A DNA stretch of 64,000 bases from Dreissena polymorpha (Eukaryota > Mollusca > Bivalvia > Myida > Dreissenidae), in the NCBI RefSeq assembly GCF_020536995.1, contig NC_068359.1, positions 126,035,281-126,099,280 of the forward strand, given 5' to 3'. Positions 44,450 through 56,600 of the stretch are shown here, one piece after another. Position numbers and translations under genes: made by a program. The notes beneath the pieces are model-generated. The model searched no databases and was not told where the DNA came from. It saw only the letters and a program-made list of their open reading frames with translations. Positions within the stretch are counted from its first letter, which is position 1. Each line of letters begins with the position of its first letter.

Positions 44450-46600
44450 CAGTCGTCTCTTATATGGCTTTTGTTTAGTGATTGAAGTATTTAAATTGAG
44501 CATACATAGGTAGTTAATTATAATGATTTTTAGCTCTCTTGAACACAAAGTGCTCGAGGTGGGCTATTGAGAGACCAGGTGTCCTTCGTTGTATGTTGTG
44601 TATCAGGCTTGTAAACGCTTAGCTCTTTATTGCTCTAGAATCCACATTTTTAATAAAATTTTAAGGAAGTTTGGTCAGATTGTTCATCTTGAAAATAGCT
44701 TGGAGGAAAGTGGTGAATGTGCGTCCGCAATATGGAATCCCAGGTCAACTCTTAGACAAATATTGTTACCCCTACATAGGCCTCTTTCATGACTACATCT
44801 TGATGACACTTGGTCATAATATTTATGTTGACAATATCTAAGCTTATTTTAAATCTGAATCACGTACGTTGAAATAATAGGTCACTTCGTCAAATATGAA
44901 GGGTGTTAAGGTCAAACCTAAGGAAAGCCTTGTTACCACTCCAGAGGCAACATTTATGACTAAGTCTGGATGAAAGTTGGTCACAATTTTGTCTTTACAG
45001 TATTAAACATAGTGCAAATCTATGTCCTGTAAATCCAAAAACCAGGTACATCAGGTCAAATCGCAGAAACACCTTAAACCGGTCGAGACACAACATTAAT
45101 GCCTCAATTTTACTTGGTCTGAATGTTCATTGACTGAGTTTGAATCTTGGTCATGTGCCGTTAACCCATTTATAACGAGTGGACTCTCCCATCCTTCTAA
45201 ATTGGATCAATTTATTTCCAAAATAAGGGATGTCTAGTATATTTATTTCTATATTTAGAATATTTCTTACAGAAATTCCTTTAAGCAAACAGTGCAGACC
45301 TTGATCAGACGCTGCATCATGCGGCGTCTCATCTGTGTCTTCGCTGTTTGCCAAGGCATTTTTTCTAGGCGCTAGTCATAAATGTATTAAAGCTAGGTCA
45401 CCATATCAAATCTTAGAAAAACCTTGCTCCCAATATAGACGCCACATACAGGACTCAATCTTGAAGAAACTTGGTCACAGTGTGTATCTTGACCGAGTTT
45501 TTGGTCATTTGCATCCAAATCTAGGTTATCTTGACAATATTTGGGTAAAGTTTGAATGTGGGTCATGCGAGTCCAAAAACTTGGTAATTAGGTCAAATGT
45601 TAAAAAGAACTTGTCACTACCTTTAGGAAGCAATATTTATTGTCCCCTACTGGTTTCACCGGAGACTTCCCCTATCGGTTTCACCGGAGACTTCTGGTTT
45701 GCGCTCTGTCTGTCAGTCAGTCACCCCTACTGGTTTCACCGGAGACTTCTGGTTTGCGCTCTGTCTGTCAGTCAGTCACACTTTTCTGGATCCTGCGATA
45801 ACTTTAAAAGTTCTTAATATCTGTTCATGAAACTTGAAATATGGAAAGATGGCAATATGGACATTATGCACGTCATTATACCCCCACTAAACGAAGTTTA
45901 GGGGGGTATATAAGAGTGAGCTTGTCGGTCCGTCTGTCAGTCCCTGTCCGCTCTCTAATTCAAGTAGTTTTCATCTGATATTCACCAAACTTGGTAAGAA
46001 GTTGTATCTAGATGATGTCTAGGCCAAGTTCGAACGTGGGCCTTGCCGGGTCAAAAACTAGGTCACAGGGTCACTTAGTGCGTTTTAAACATTCATCATG
46101 TTGTCCGCTCTCTAATTCAAATAGTTTTCATCAGACCTTCACCAAACTTGGCCAGAAGTTGTTGCTAGATGATGTCTAGGCCAAGTTCGAAAATGGGTCA
46201 TGGCAGGTCAAAAACTAGGTCACGGGGTCACTTAGTGCGTTTTAAAACATTGAGCATGCTGTCTGCTCTCTAATTCAAGTAGTTTTCATTTGATCTTCAC
46301 CAAACTTGGTCAAAAGTTGTATCTAGATGATGTCTAGGTCAAGTTCGAAATATGGGTCATTTCATTTTGTTCCTACGTCAAAAATTTTGGTTGCTATGGC
46401 AACAAATAGACTAGAAATACTGCTGACAATGGTGGTTTTCTGGATCCTGTGATAACTTTAAAAGTTCTTCATTTTTTTTCATGAAACTTGAAACATGGAT
46501 AGATGGCAATATGGACATTATGCACGTCGTTTCATTTTGTTCCTACGTCTAAATGTGATACGTCTAATTGGATAGGACAAAAAAGCTTAACTCTTTCAGT
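44450..46600. repeat. Dispersed repeats, no gene
   Basis: 44530-45150 holds repeated phrases of the 'cttggtcacaat' type. 45650-45780 duplicates 'tactggtttcaccggagact' with 'gtctgtcagtcagtca'. 45885-46400 contains three diverged units of 'ctctctaattcaagtagttt ... caaacttggt'. 46430-46560 resembles 51470-51620. The 160-codon frame at 45335-45817 is repeat-derived. Confidence 0.55.
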
Positions 46601-46800
46601 GCTGGAACCAAATTTTGAAGGCCTTTGCAAACAGTTTGGATCCAGATGAGACGCCACAGAACGTGGCGTCTCATCAGGATCCAAACTGTTTGCTATTCTG
46701 ATAGTATTCTTTGTATTGTTTTTGAAGAAAATGCAAATTTTAGAAATTCAGCAGACGACATTTTAGCAGACGACAAATTTCCCAGCATGCAAAGGGTTAA

Positions 46801-47994
46801 CCGCGGCTTCACTTCCCATTGACGAAGCTCATGAAGTACTTAAAGGCTGTGTTCTCATATTTAATTATTACTACCCTATTATTACTACCGTATTGCATTC
46901 TGTGATCACGTATAGTTTAGATTATATAACTATTGTTGTTTCCTATCCTGATTTTAGTTTTGATCAAAATATGTTAATTGTTTTCAAAACACCTAAAAAA
47001 ACATGTAAAAGTATAAAGCTTTAAACAATCCGTCGTTCCAGCAGTGAAATTGTTACCTCACTTAAATGCATAGCATTCCATCTCGCAAGGTATAAAGTTC
47101 AGTTCGCGGTCAGTTCAAGACTCATTACAAAAACTCTATCGCATTAACCCGGTCAACATGACCGGAAATATCTTAACTGCAGATATTCGGCGATATAATT
47201 ACGGTATGTTTATAAAAGATTTTTTTCAATAATTCCATTATAAGTTTTAATTTAATTTAATACGAATTATTCCACCATAGCGACCAATTGTTAAGCATGT
47301 GCGCGATGATTCAAGATACTATTTACAATAGAATCAGAACTATGTCCGAAAACCCACTTCAACATGTCTGTTCTAAGAATATCTAATATAAGCCACGAAA
47401 TCTGGCGCAATGCAATATTTAAATGTGATGCTGCTAAGAACTGCGCAGAAAAAGGCATTTACTGTCTCATTGATGTAACTCTTTATATTTCATCAACCAA
47501 AACCACAATGAACGCCGTATATCTTTTTTAAAGATATTTCTTGTCAATCTATAGAAAACTTAATGAAATCCGGTGTTCGAAGAACGGGCTTTTGTTGTTA
47601 TTTATTAATTATGGTCATTTCATTTAGGAATACATGTAATAATGTATCACTTACAAAAACTTGTATGAACAGAACGTTATTAAGTAATTGATCAAGCAAT
47701 AGACTTGCGATGTCTTGAACTAAATGCATTGCACTATTGATTATAAGTTTATTTTATCGCTAACAGAAATAAGAACAAACAGTTATTAATAGTTTATCAG
47801 AATATAATTTGCAGGTTAAGACTGGGCGTTTAAAACACATTTCTCGTATTATAAATAGTTCTTTATTTATACTTAATAAAAGTGTTCTAAGTGATGAACA
47901 CTAGGAGGGCCAATCTTGGGGGCGTATGTCTTGTGGAAATACGTCATTAATTTGTATTATAACTGCACATATATGAGCCTCGTTTTGGGGAAAC
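46801..47994. other. No gene recognised
   Basis: AT-rich. A short ATG frame at 47158-47203 ends in a donor-like G/GTATGT, but nothing else supports it. Confidence 0.4.
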
Positions 47995-48244
47995 CGTGCT
48001 AAATGCATGTGCGTAAAATGTCGTCTTAGATAAGTCTGTGCAATCCGCACAGGCTCATCAAGAAGGCCAGTTCCGCTTTATGGAATGTTTCGTTTTAAAG
48101 GAAATCTATTCTTAGCAAGAATCCAGTTAAGGCGGAGTGTCCTCACAGAGTGGCCTGGGCGGACTGCACAGTCTAATCTGAGACGACATTTTACGCACAT
48201 GCATTTAGCCCTGTTTTCCCAAAGCGGGGCGCATATGTGCATTT

Positions 48245-50344
48245 GGAATACAAAGTTAATGATCGCATACACATGAAAAGAGGCTATAATAGTTTTTATA
48301 AAAAATATTCACTTCAAATCATAGGAAGTTGGGTTATTTAAATCTATGTTTGTATATAAATGTGTACATTGCTAAAACTTCATGTGTGAAATTAAATGAT
48401 TAGTTTTCCTTCTTTATAAAATACTCGTAAAGGACGTTTCCCAATCGAGGAAAGATTATAAAAATTCCAAATTGACGTCCAAAATAATTGCCATATTGAA
48501 GATAAGTAGCATCAATGTTCGTTCCAAACGCGCATTTTTTTACAAGTGAACAAATAAAATGAGCTCTGAAACTGAACATTTCAGCAAAAATAACAGTAAT
48601 AGAATATTTAGATGTTACGGTGCAATTTAGTAACAAACAATTAAAAGGACCCGTAATTCCCAATCGAAATTTTAACGACGCTAATTTTCTAAGGTCCAGT
48701 TTGTTTGCGTTATTTTTTCCCAATTAGCGCAGTACCGGTACTTTTCCCGTTTGGGGAAAAACTATTGATGAATTTATTGTTTGTTATACGTCATAAGAAC
48801 TTACCGTTTAATTAAATGAGTTTTGAAAGAAATGTTGATTGCATGTTGCAGTCTCACTGTGCGTTGTTTTCTTAATGTGCTACACAAGGGTCTACCGGTT
48901 GCTAATAAGGCTCAATTGGTCATTGTCGGCGTTAGTAAGAGATATGTTCCCGGTAAACTTGTCATAATTACTCGTCATGTCCTTTTTATTTTAAAAAAAT
49001 ATACAAAATATGTGAGATTAAAGGAAAAGCGTAGGCGTAATTTATTCGCGAGATAGTGTGAGAAGAGCAGACAGGTCATCTGCATCGTATAAATACGTGC
49101 TTTAAACTTTATTGGGAACTATTCACAGAGCACAAAACGTTGCACTGATTAACGCACACTATTTTTAACTAATTTGGTAATAGAAATTACATTATTTTGA
49201 GAGCTCATTAGACCAATACAATGTCATTTGTCCAAATTACCAACGTCATGATGAGTATAGGTAGGTCGGACAGTCGTTTTTGTCGTTGTTTTTTATGAGT
49301 CCCATTTATTAACAATATGCAATGACGTGTTGATATCTTTAAAATCTCTATGTTATATTGTTTCTTTAGTAAAAGTGATCAAATGTAGCAGTATGATGAA
49401 AGAAAAGTTGTTTAAGTTGAATATGCATACATTCATTTTTAAATGATATATACTCTTAAAATACTTAATCTAGATAGTACACTTCTCGTACTGAGACATC
49501 AATAGGCGTCATCGCGTCGACAATTGTCCCCGGAACTATTTTCTCCAAAATGGCCCCTTCGTTATGAATGACCACTCAATATGCAGTTTTCTAACCGAGA
49601 CATTATTTATTCTATGTTTGTCTTACGTCTTTGTTACAAAAATAACTTTTAAATGATAAATTGCATTATGATGAACAGTGTGTTGTGTTTTATTTCGCCA
49701 TGCGATACCGTTCGTTTAAGCGGATACGTAATGCATTGCTACAAACTGTAGGTCGTAGTACAACTGATAAGGCGCGTAACTGCCAAGTTCTGATGATCTT
49801 AAACACAGACTTACCCAACTAATTAAAAACAAGAGTGAACAAGTCATTTCATTTTCATGAACTGAAAATTCTGATTGATGCCTTCATCGTACTACATGTA
49901 ATTGATCCTTAAGTAAACTTGATTGTATCGTTCTTCTGCAATTACAAATTAATGGTGCATTTTGTGGCACAGACAAACAACTTTGAGAGCCATAACCAAA
50001 AATCATTAAACGTTATGACATGGCAAAGTTTTTGTAGATAGACCAGCTGATTCAGTAGTGTCCATAATAGGTCCCGGCGCATACTCTAGTTTCGAAAGGC
50101 GGAGAATCAAAACCATTTCGTATCTTCCTTAACGTAAATAAACCGGCGCCTTTGTGAACTTTATAAGAATTATGCTAGTATTTTATCTTTGAATCGGTTG
50201 GCACAAATTCGTTTTGTATTTATATATTAAATTATACATGTATGTTGACATAGATATCATTTTGTTCCAAGCCTCGCAACATAAACTTCTCTGTATTCAA
50301 CGCTAACCTAGTATTCTCTATGTAATACCAGTTCACGACAAATG
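48245..50344. other. No gene recognised
   Basis: Low-GC sequence with scattered short frames (48400-48723 minus; 48823-49056 plus) lacking splice or family support. No repeat family was identified with confidence. Confidence 0.4.
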
Positions 50345-50640
50345 ATGAACATGAGGATATCGAATGTCACTTGTATCTCCTGTCTCCTTAAAGGTCAATG
50401 TCACGTGTATCTCCTGTCTCCTTAAAGCTCAATGTCACACGTTTCTCTTGTCTCCTTAAAGGTCAATGTCACACGTATCTCCTGTCTCCTTAAAGGTCAA
50501 TGTCACATGTATCTCCTGTCTCCTTAAAGGTCAATGTCACATTATCTCCTGTCTCCTTAAAGGTCAAATGTCACATGTATCTCCTGTTTCCTTAAAGGTC
50601 AATGTCACATGTATCTCCTGTCTTAAAGGTCATTGTCACG
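50345..50640. repeat. 34-bp minisatellite (~8 copies)
   Basis: Units ctccttaaaggtcaatgtca then catgtatctcctgt; not linked to a splice donor. Confidence 0.88.
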
Positions 50641-50984
50641 CAATGAGGTCAATAATCAAAGTTAGCCATCAACAGCTTACGTGTGACATAAGCGGAGCTT
50701 TTAGACAAAAATTGAATGTTAACGCATCTGTTACCTATGGACACATTTATTGTTCATTAGAGCTGAGTTCTGAGAAAACAGGCGTAAAGTGTCATCCCAG
50801 ATTAACCTGTGTAGTCCGCACAGGCGAATCAGGGACGACACTGTCCGCTTTTATGGTATTTTTAGTTTCAAGGAAGTCCCTCCTTACCGAAAATCAAGTT
50901 TAGGCGGAAAGTGTCGTCCCTGATTAGCCTGTGCGGACTGCACAGGCTAATCTGGGATGACACTTTGCGCACATGCACACGGCT

Positions 50985-51118
50985 CATTAAGTATATCCTT
51001 TTGTTCTCTAACTATATTCGTGCTTTCATCAGGTCAAATCGTGGTTTCTTATTAAGTCTATTCTTTTGTTCTCTAACTATATTCGTGCTTTCATCAGGTC
51101 AATTCGTGGTTTCTTCAA
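50985..51118. repeat. 63-bp direct duplication
   Basis: Two adjacent near-identical copies of a segment containing cttttgttctctaactatat and tcgtgctttcatcaggtca, just right of a MITE copy. Confidence 0.75.
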
Positions 51119-51389
51119 TAACTGATGTCCGTGAACTCTGCTGTCCGCTATAGGGCCATCAATGTTCTCTTGTTTTCATGCTTAAGCGAAAGGTAGTAAG
51201 CGTAATTGACCGTTACAAGTTTTGAACAATTTTGTCCATAAAATGACACTATTGATCGCGTCACCCACATGCATGGTAGATAGTCCAAGTCAGTTGAAAC
51301 TTGTGAGCAGTTCTCGGCTTGAGTGAAAGTGTGGAAAATGGTCCGCGGTTTTCATTATCGTATTCCACGCTTGTTCATAGCAACATGTT

Positions 51390-51700
51390 AATTTGTCCCC
51401 TAACGGTGGGGAATTATGGTTTGCACTCTGTGCATCAGTCAGTCAGTCAGTATGTCTGTCTGTCCGTCACAATTTTCTGGATCCCGCGATAACTTTAAAA
51501 GTTCTTCATTTTTTCATGAAACTTGAAACATGGATAGATGGCAATATGGACATTATGCACGTCATTTCATTTTTTACTACGTCAAGAATTCTGGTTGCTA
51601 TGGCAACAAATATATATATTTATTTTTTTAATCTGACAATGGTGGAGTTTCACCGGAAGGGGACTATATTGCTTGGCAATCTCTTGTTTATTTAATACCA
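51390..51700. repeat. Dispersed element
   Basis: Begins tgtcccctaacggtggggaa, contains gtcagtcagtcagtatgtctg and 'gatagatggcaatatggaca', ends ttcaccggaaggggac. A relative lies at 45640-46560. 51700-52850 is otherwise without recognised features. Confidence 0.55.
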
Positions 51701-52852
51701 TATGGCGTGTATTGAGTAGAATCGATGAAAATCACAGCCCTTTTAATGAAGTTTTATGGGGGACACTAGGGCCCATTCCGCAAGCTATGTAGTATATATT
51801 TTCCCAAAACTTCTGTTAAACATTCTTCTTAAAAAATCATTAAAAAAGATCTTTTTTTAATGCGCAGATAACATGCATGATCAATGTAGGTACTTTTCTA
51901 GTATTTTATTCACCGCGATATCTTGTACAAACAAATACATGTAATCTGAATGATATTGTTGTGAACATGATTAAATTATGGCTATTCTTAAAAAAACGGA
52001 TTTCTAGACGTAAAATGCCCCTCACTAAGGGATCCGATACCTTTCCCAAATTACCACAATTGTTTGTATTTTACAATTGAAAATATCTGCTGAGTAATTT
52101 ACATTTTTATAAGCTACAACGCAGTGAGTCGCCAGATAATTTTTTTAAACTAAAACGTATCTGACTTTTGATTGGCGTTTTCTTGGATGTTAACTTCATA
52201 CACAAAAATGACACTTTCCCAATCCAATTAACTATTTTCCTAATTGACGGATCGAACATCCAAATGTCGGACACATTACTCTGATCAGATTACAAAACAG
52301 GATCTGTACATAACAGAGCACTTGATAGATATGGTGACCGTCAGAAAAGTTTTGTGTGTGATGAAATATTGAAATAATTGGAAACTAATTTATACTTTCC
52401 AAAACTGACTAATTAGTTACATTCTCTATGATTTATTTTCAACCGTCTCCCGCACAATTAAATGTTATTGACCTATGTTGATGCATATTTGAACTGGGAA
52501 CAACAATGTGTTATTGAAAACAAGACGCCACAGACACTCCTTGGTTCTCTCCAAACTGTCGATGTTTAGATGTCATTGAACGGAGACTGTGCGTTAGGCG
52601 AACATACTTGCGGTGTGTGTGTGCATGTGCTTCGAACTTTATTAGGTCCTTACCTGTCCGATGTTGCATTATGTGAGAACCCGAGGTGTGTTCCAGGACT
52701 TCCAACTAATTGACTTACTAGATCAGCTGCATCGGCTTTACTGAAATATATACATTTTTCACGTGGTATTGTGATGTATTGGAAAACCGGATAACCAGAA
52801 GGAAACCCCACGAGTCCTTTATAATGGTCACCAACAACATATGCCGGGAGCT

Positions 52853-52920
52853 GGGATTGAACCCGTGTCGCCTTGTTGAGAAACGTGTGTACCAGCCACT
52901 GCGTTAACCAGCCAGCACAT
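52853..52920 (-). repeat. tRNA-derived SINE-like head
   Basis: On the minus strand there is a box A-like TGGTTAACGCAG and a box B-like GGTTCAATCCC; acceptor pairing is poor. It lies about 120 bp upstream of the opsin start codon. Confidence 0.45.
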
Positions 52921-53037
52921 TCCTGCAGTCGACTGTGCGACAAAGTTGCATGCGAACATTTATGCATAAGGTAGCAGACGTTCTACCATTTTTTGGCAAT
53001 AATTGGTAGTGAAGCAATATTTTAATGGTAAAACGAA

Positions 53038-53661
53038 ATGTTAAATCTAACAAGCGCTTTTGACTCCCCGCGGTGGATTGAAATCACGTCCGGACTATGG
53101 ATATTGCTACTTTTCGCTCTGGCAATCGCGTTAAACGGACTTACCATGGGCGTGTACGTGAAGTACCCGAAAATGGTCAACGTGACCTCGTTCTTTACAG
53201 TTGCGATAATTACGAACGGTTTGCTGAGCTCCGCTTTAGGCTACATTCCAGTGATAATCGCTGAGTTTTCCGGCCACTGGTTAGTGCATATGTCAGAAGA
53301 CTCCTGTATCGCCGAGGCGCTCATCGTCTATTACTTCGGATGCTCGTCCATGTTCCTTCACGTCTGCATCGCCTACATCCGCTACCAGGGCATAGTGGCG
53401 CTGCCAACCAGTAACGCGCCTGTCGAAAAATGGCGGGTGGCGCTAGCGTTCGGCGCGTGCCAGCTCCTCTCGCTGGTTCTCGCGGTATCTCCGCTGCTTG
53501 GGCTCGGTGCATACGGGCTGGAGGCGCATGGGACCAGCTGCGGGCTCGCCTGGAATGACCGCAGTCGCGCCGGTCTGGGGTATCTGATACTCATAGGGAC
53601 CGTGTGCTACGTCTTTCCGGTGACGTTCATGTGCGTCTGCTACGTGCAGATCGTCAAAACG
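53038..53661 (+). CDS. Opsin coding exon 1 (helices 1-5)
   Basis: 208 codons from ATG (aaacgaaATGT) to IVKT, donor ACG/GTAAGTGC in phase 0. GC-rich and well-codon-biased compared with the flanks. Contains helices 1-5, the disulfide cysteines, E93 and E162. No tandem array follows this donor. Confidence 0.93.
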
Positions 53662-56600
53662 GTAAGTGCAGGATTATGTACACTGATATTATGATTTAAG
53701 TACAGGGTTTGCTTTGTTTTATTGCGTTATTTATATTAAAGCACGTTGTACATTTGTATAAAAAACTAATTTTTGTATACTATAAATGCTTTTGGACGTG
53801 TATACAAAGCGTCGTAAATGGAAGAAAAGCTCCTATTTTTGTAAGCCCAACGTAATTATACAAATATTTACGAAGAAAAATAATTCTTCGACTTTAATGC
53901 ATGATTAATGAAAGAAATGTATATACTCACAATTTTAAATCACTGATATTTCTCTATAAACCACCGAAAAGGATACGATACTATGCAGTCTTGTCTACAA
54001 ATAACTATGATATGTCTATAAGGAAGTATCAACATAAACAACACATATGAGCCTTGTTCTGAGAAAAATTGGCATAATGCATTTGCGTAAAGTGCCGTTC
54101 CAGATTAGCCTGTGCAGTGCGCACAGGCTAATAAGGGACGATACTTTCCGCTTTTATGGTATTTTTAGTTTCAAGGAAGTCCCTCCTTACCGAAAATCAA
54201 GTTTAGGCGGAAAGCGTCGTTCCTGATTAGCATGTGCGGACTGCACAGGCGAATCTGGAACGACACTTTACGCACATGCACAAGCCCACTTTTCTCAGAA
54301 CAAGGCTCATATCTATCAAGGGTTTACAAACAGTATAAACAACCGTGCCGTAACAATATTTGAAAACGATTAAATGGAACTTATAGTTAAGGGTCGATCT
54401 GGTAAAAAGAGGTTTTAAGCACGTGCGTAAAGTGTCATCCAGATTCACATGTGCAGTCCACACAGGCTAATCAGGGACGACATGTTTAGCCTAAACTGGA
54501 ATATCGCTACGAATAGGAGAGAAAATTACTAAGAAAAAAAGCGGCTAAAAGGCTAATCGGGGAAGGCGAAATACGCAAATGCATTCAAACCGTTTTGTTT
54601 TCAGAGCGAGGCTCATTTTCATATAATTTTTAAATCCGAAAGAGATAAGAGACCGCGTAATAGCCCGAAGATCTGATCAGGTCTGTCTGATAATGTATAT
54701 GAGAGCGACTTTAATGTTTTATGAAACAACTCAACTGTCTAATTCAATGCCTGACTATTTACATAAAAGGTTCACCAGTCGTCAGTTCGAGTGATACCTG
54801 CTTCCAGCGAGGCGATGATTAAAAGAAGAAGAAAACAGATCCACCTGGTCAAGATATCATTGGGTTTAGTCTGTAAGTGTGTACTTCCACTTGGTCAAGA
54901 TATCATTGGGGTTAGTCTGTAAGTGTGTACTTCCACCTGGTCAAGATATCATTGGGTTTAGTCTGTAAGTGTGTACTTCCACCTGGTCAAGATATCATTC
55001 GGTTTAGTCTGTAAGTGTGTACTTTCACCTGGTCAAGATATCATTGGGTTTAGTCTGTAAGTGTGTACTTCCACCTGGTCAAGATATCATTGGGTTTAGT
55101 CTGTAAGTGTGTACTTCCACCTGGTCAAGATATCATTGGGTTTAGTCTGTAAGTGTGTACTTCCACCTGGTCAAGATATCATTGGGTTTAGTCTGTAAGT
55201 GTGTACTTCCACCTGGTCAAGATATCATTGAGTTTAGTCTGTAACTGTGTACTTCCACCTGGTCAAGATATCATTGGGTTTAGTCTGTAACTGTGTACTT
55301 CCACCTGGTCAAGATATCATTGTGTTTAGTCTATAAGTGTGTACTTCCACCTGGTCAATATATCATTGGGTTTAGTCTGTAAGTGTGTACTTCCACCTGG
55401 TCAAGATATCATTGGGTTTAGTCTGTAAGTGTGTTTTTCCATCTGGTCAAGATATCATTGGGTTTAGTCTGTAAGTGTGTTTTTCCACCTGGTCAAGATA
55501 TCAGTGGGTTTAGTCTGTAAGTGTGTACCGGTTCTTCCGCTGTTGAATTCAAAGAGATTTGACGTCACTATAATTCGACGTCACTATGATTTGACGTCAC
55601 TAGGTTTTTGACGTCACTATGCTAGCGCCTGACTATTCTCGCTATATTTTGTGAAATATGCATAGATCTACTCTTACATACCATCCGCGTAGGAATTAAA
55701 AAGGATTTGTCGTGGAATTAAAAATGCTGATGCATATCTATAAATACTTGTATTTATAAAATGTATTTATTGCCCATCAACTTTACAAACCAACGCTTAC
55801 CGGCTAATGTGCCGCGATCTTGAAAGAAGTTCACACCCATTTTGAACCGCGCATAATCAACATGTTAGTTAAAAAATCGACATCTGTGTATCCAATGCCT
55901 CCGCTTGTTTTTGCTGCACCTGTCTGTTTGAATGTTTTGATTGTTTAACAACAAGAACAATTAATTACATCGTAAAATAGTTCACGGTCTTCCAAAAATT
56001 AATACACACATGTATATACAAAAAACACTCTTTCTTCGTCGTGATATACCAGTTTTGCGCTTAATTTAAAGACTTAAAACATAATATTTTTCACGTCAAA
56101 TACATTAAAATGAAGTTGTTTGTGCGAACACAAACTCTGAAAAGGCCAGTTTGTGAGGTGGAATATATAAATAATACAGAGTGCATTCTATTTCTGAGTA
56201 TATTTATTTAAATCCTTTCTGGATACAACGCTGTAAAACATTGGGGCGGTCGGGTCAGGGGTCGGTCGGTTCAGGGGAGACACACATTCTGTACGCCTAC
56301 AAGTACGCCGTATTAGGTACTTTTATTACAGGACCAACGCACACAGTTATTTTAGCGAAATACGCTACGGCTTCACCAAATTGATTAGATATTCGTCGGA
56401 TTTGCCACACGTAAAATTCGTATGAGGAAATATGTTTGTGTGCCCCGTGAGGTCCATTTTGCCCCCTCACATGCATTTAAAAAGCAAGAACAATAAGTGT
56501 TGTATTAACTAATTATTTTTAGTTATGTCTGAATATTTCGCGAAATGTACTTTTTCGTTAACCTGTTAACGATGATTATTGAATATGCGCACACAGTGTT

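Noticed and set aside
45335-45817. 160-aa ORF
   Set aside because: Covers several dispersed repeats (MITE end, duplicated 'tttcaccggagact' unit); no conserved domain.
47158-47203. Short ATG frame (MTGNILTADIRRYNY) ending at a G/GTATGT donor
   Set aside because: Only 15 codons, no partner exon found, and the opsin start at 53038 does not need an upstream exon.
48400-48723. 107-aa minus-strand ORF
   Set aside because: AT-rich chance frame without recognisable domain or splice sites.
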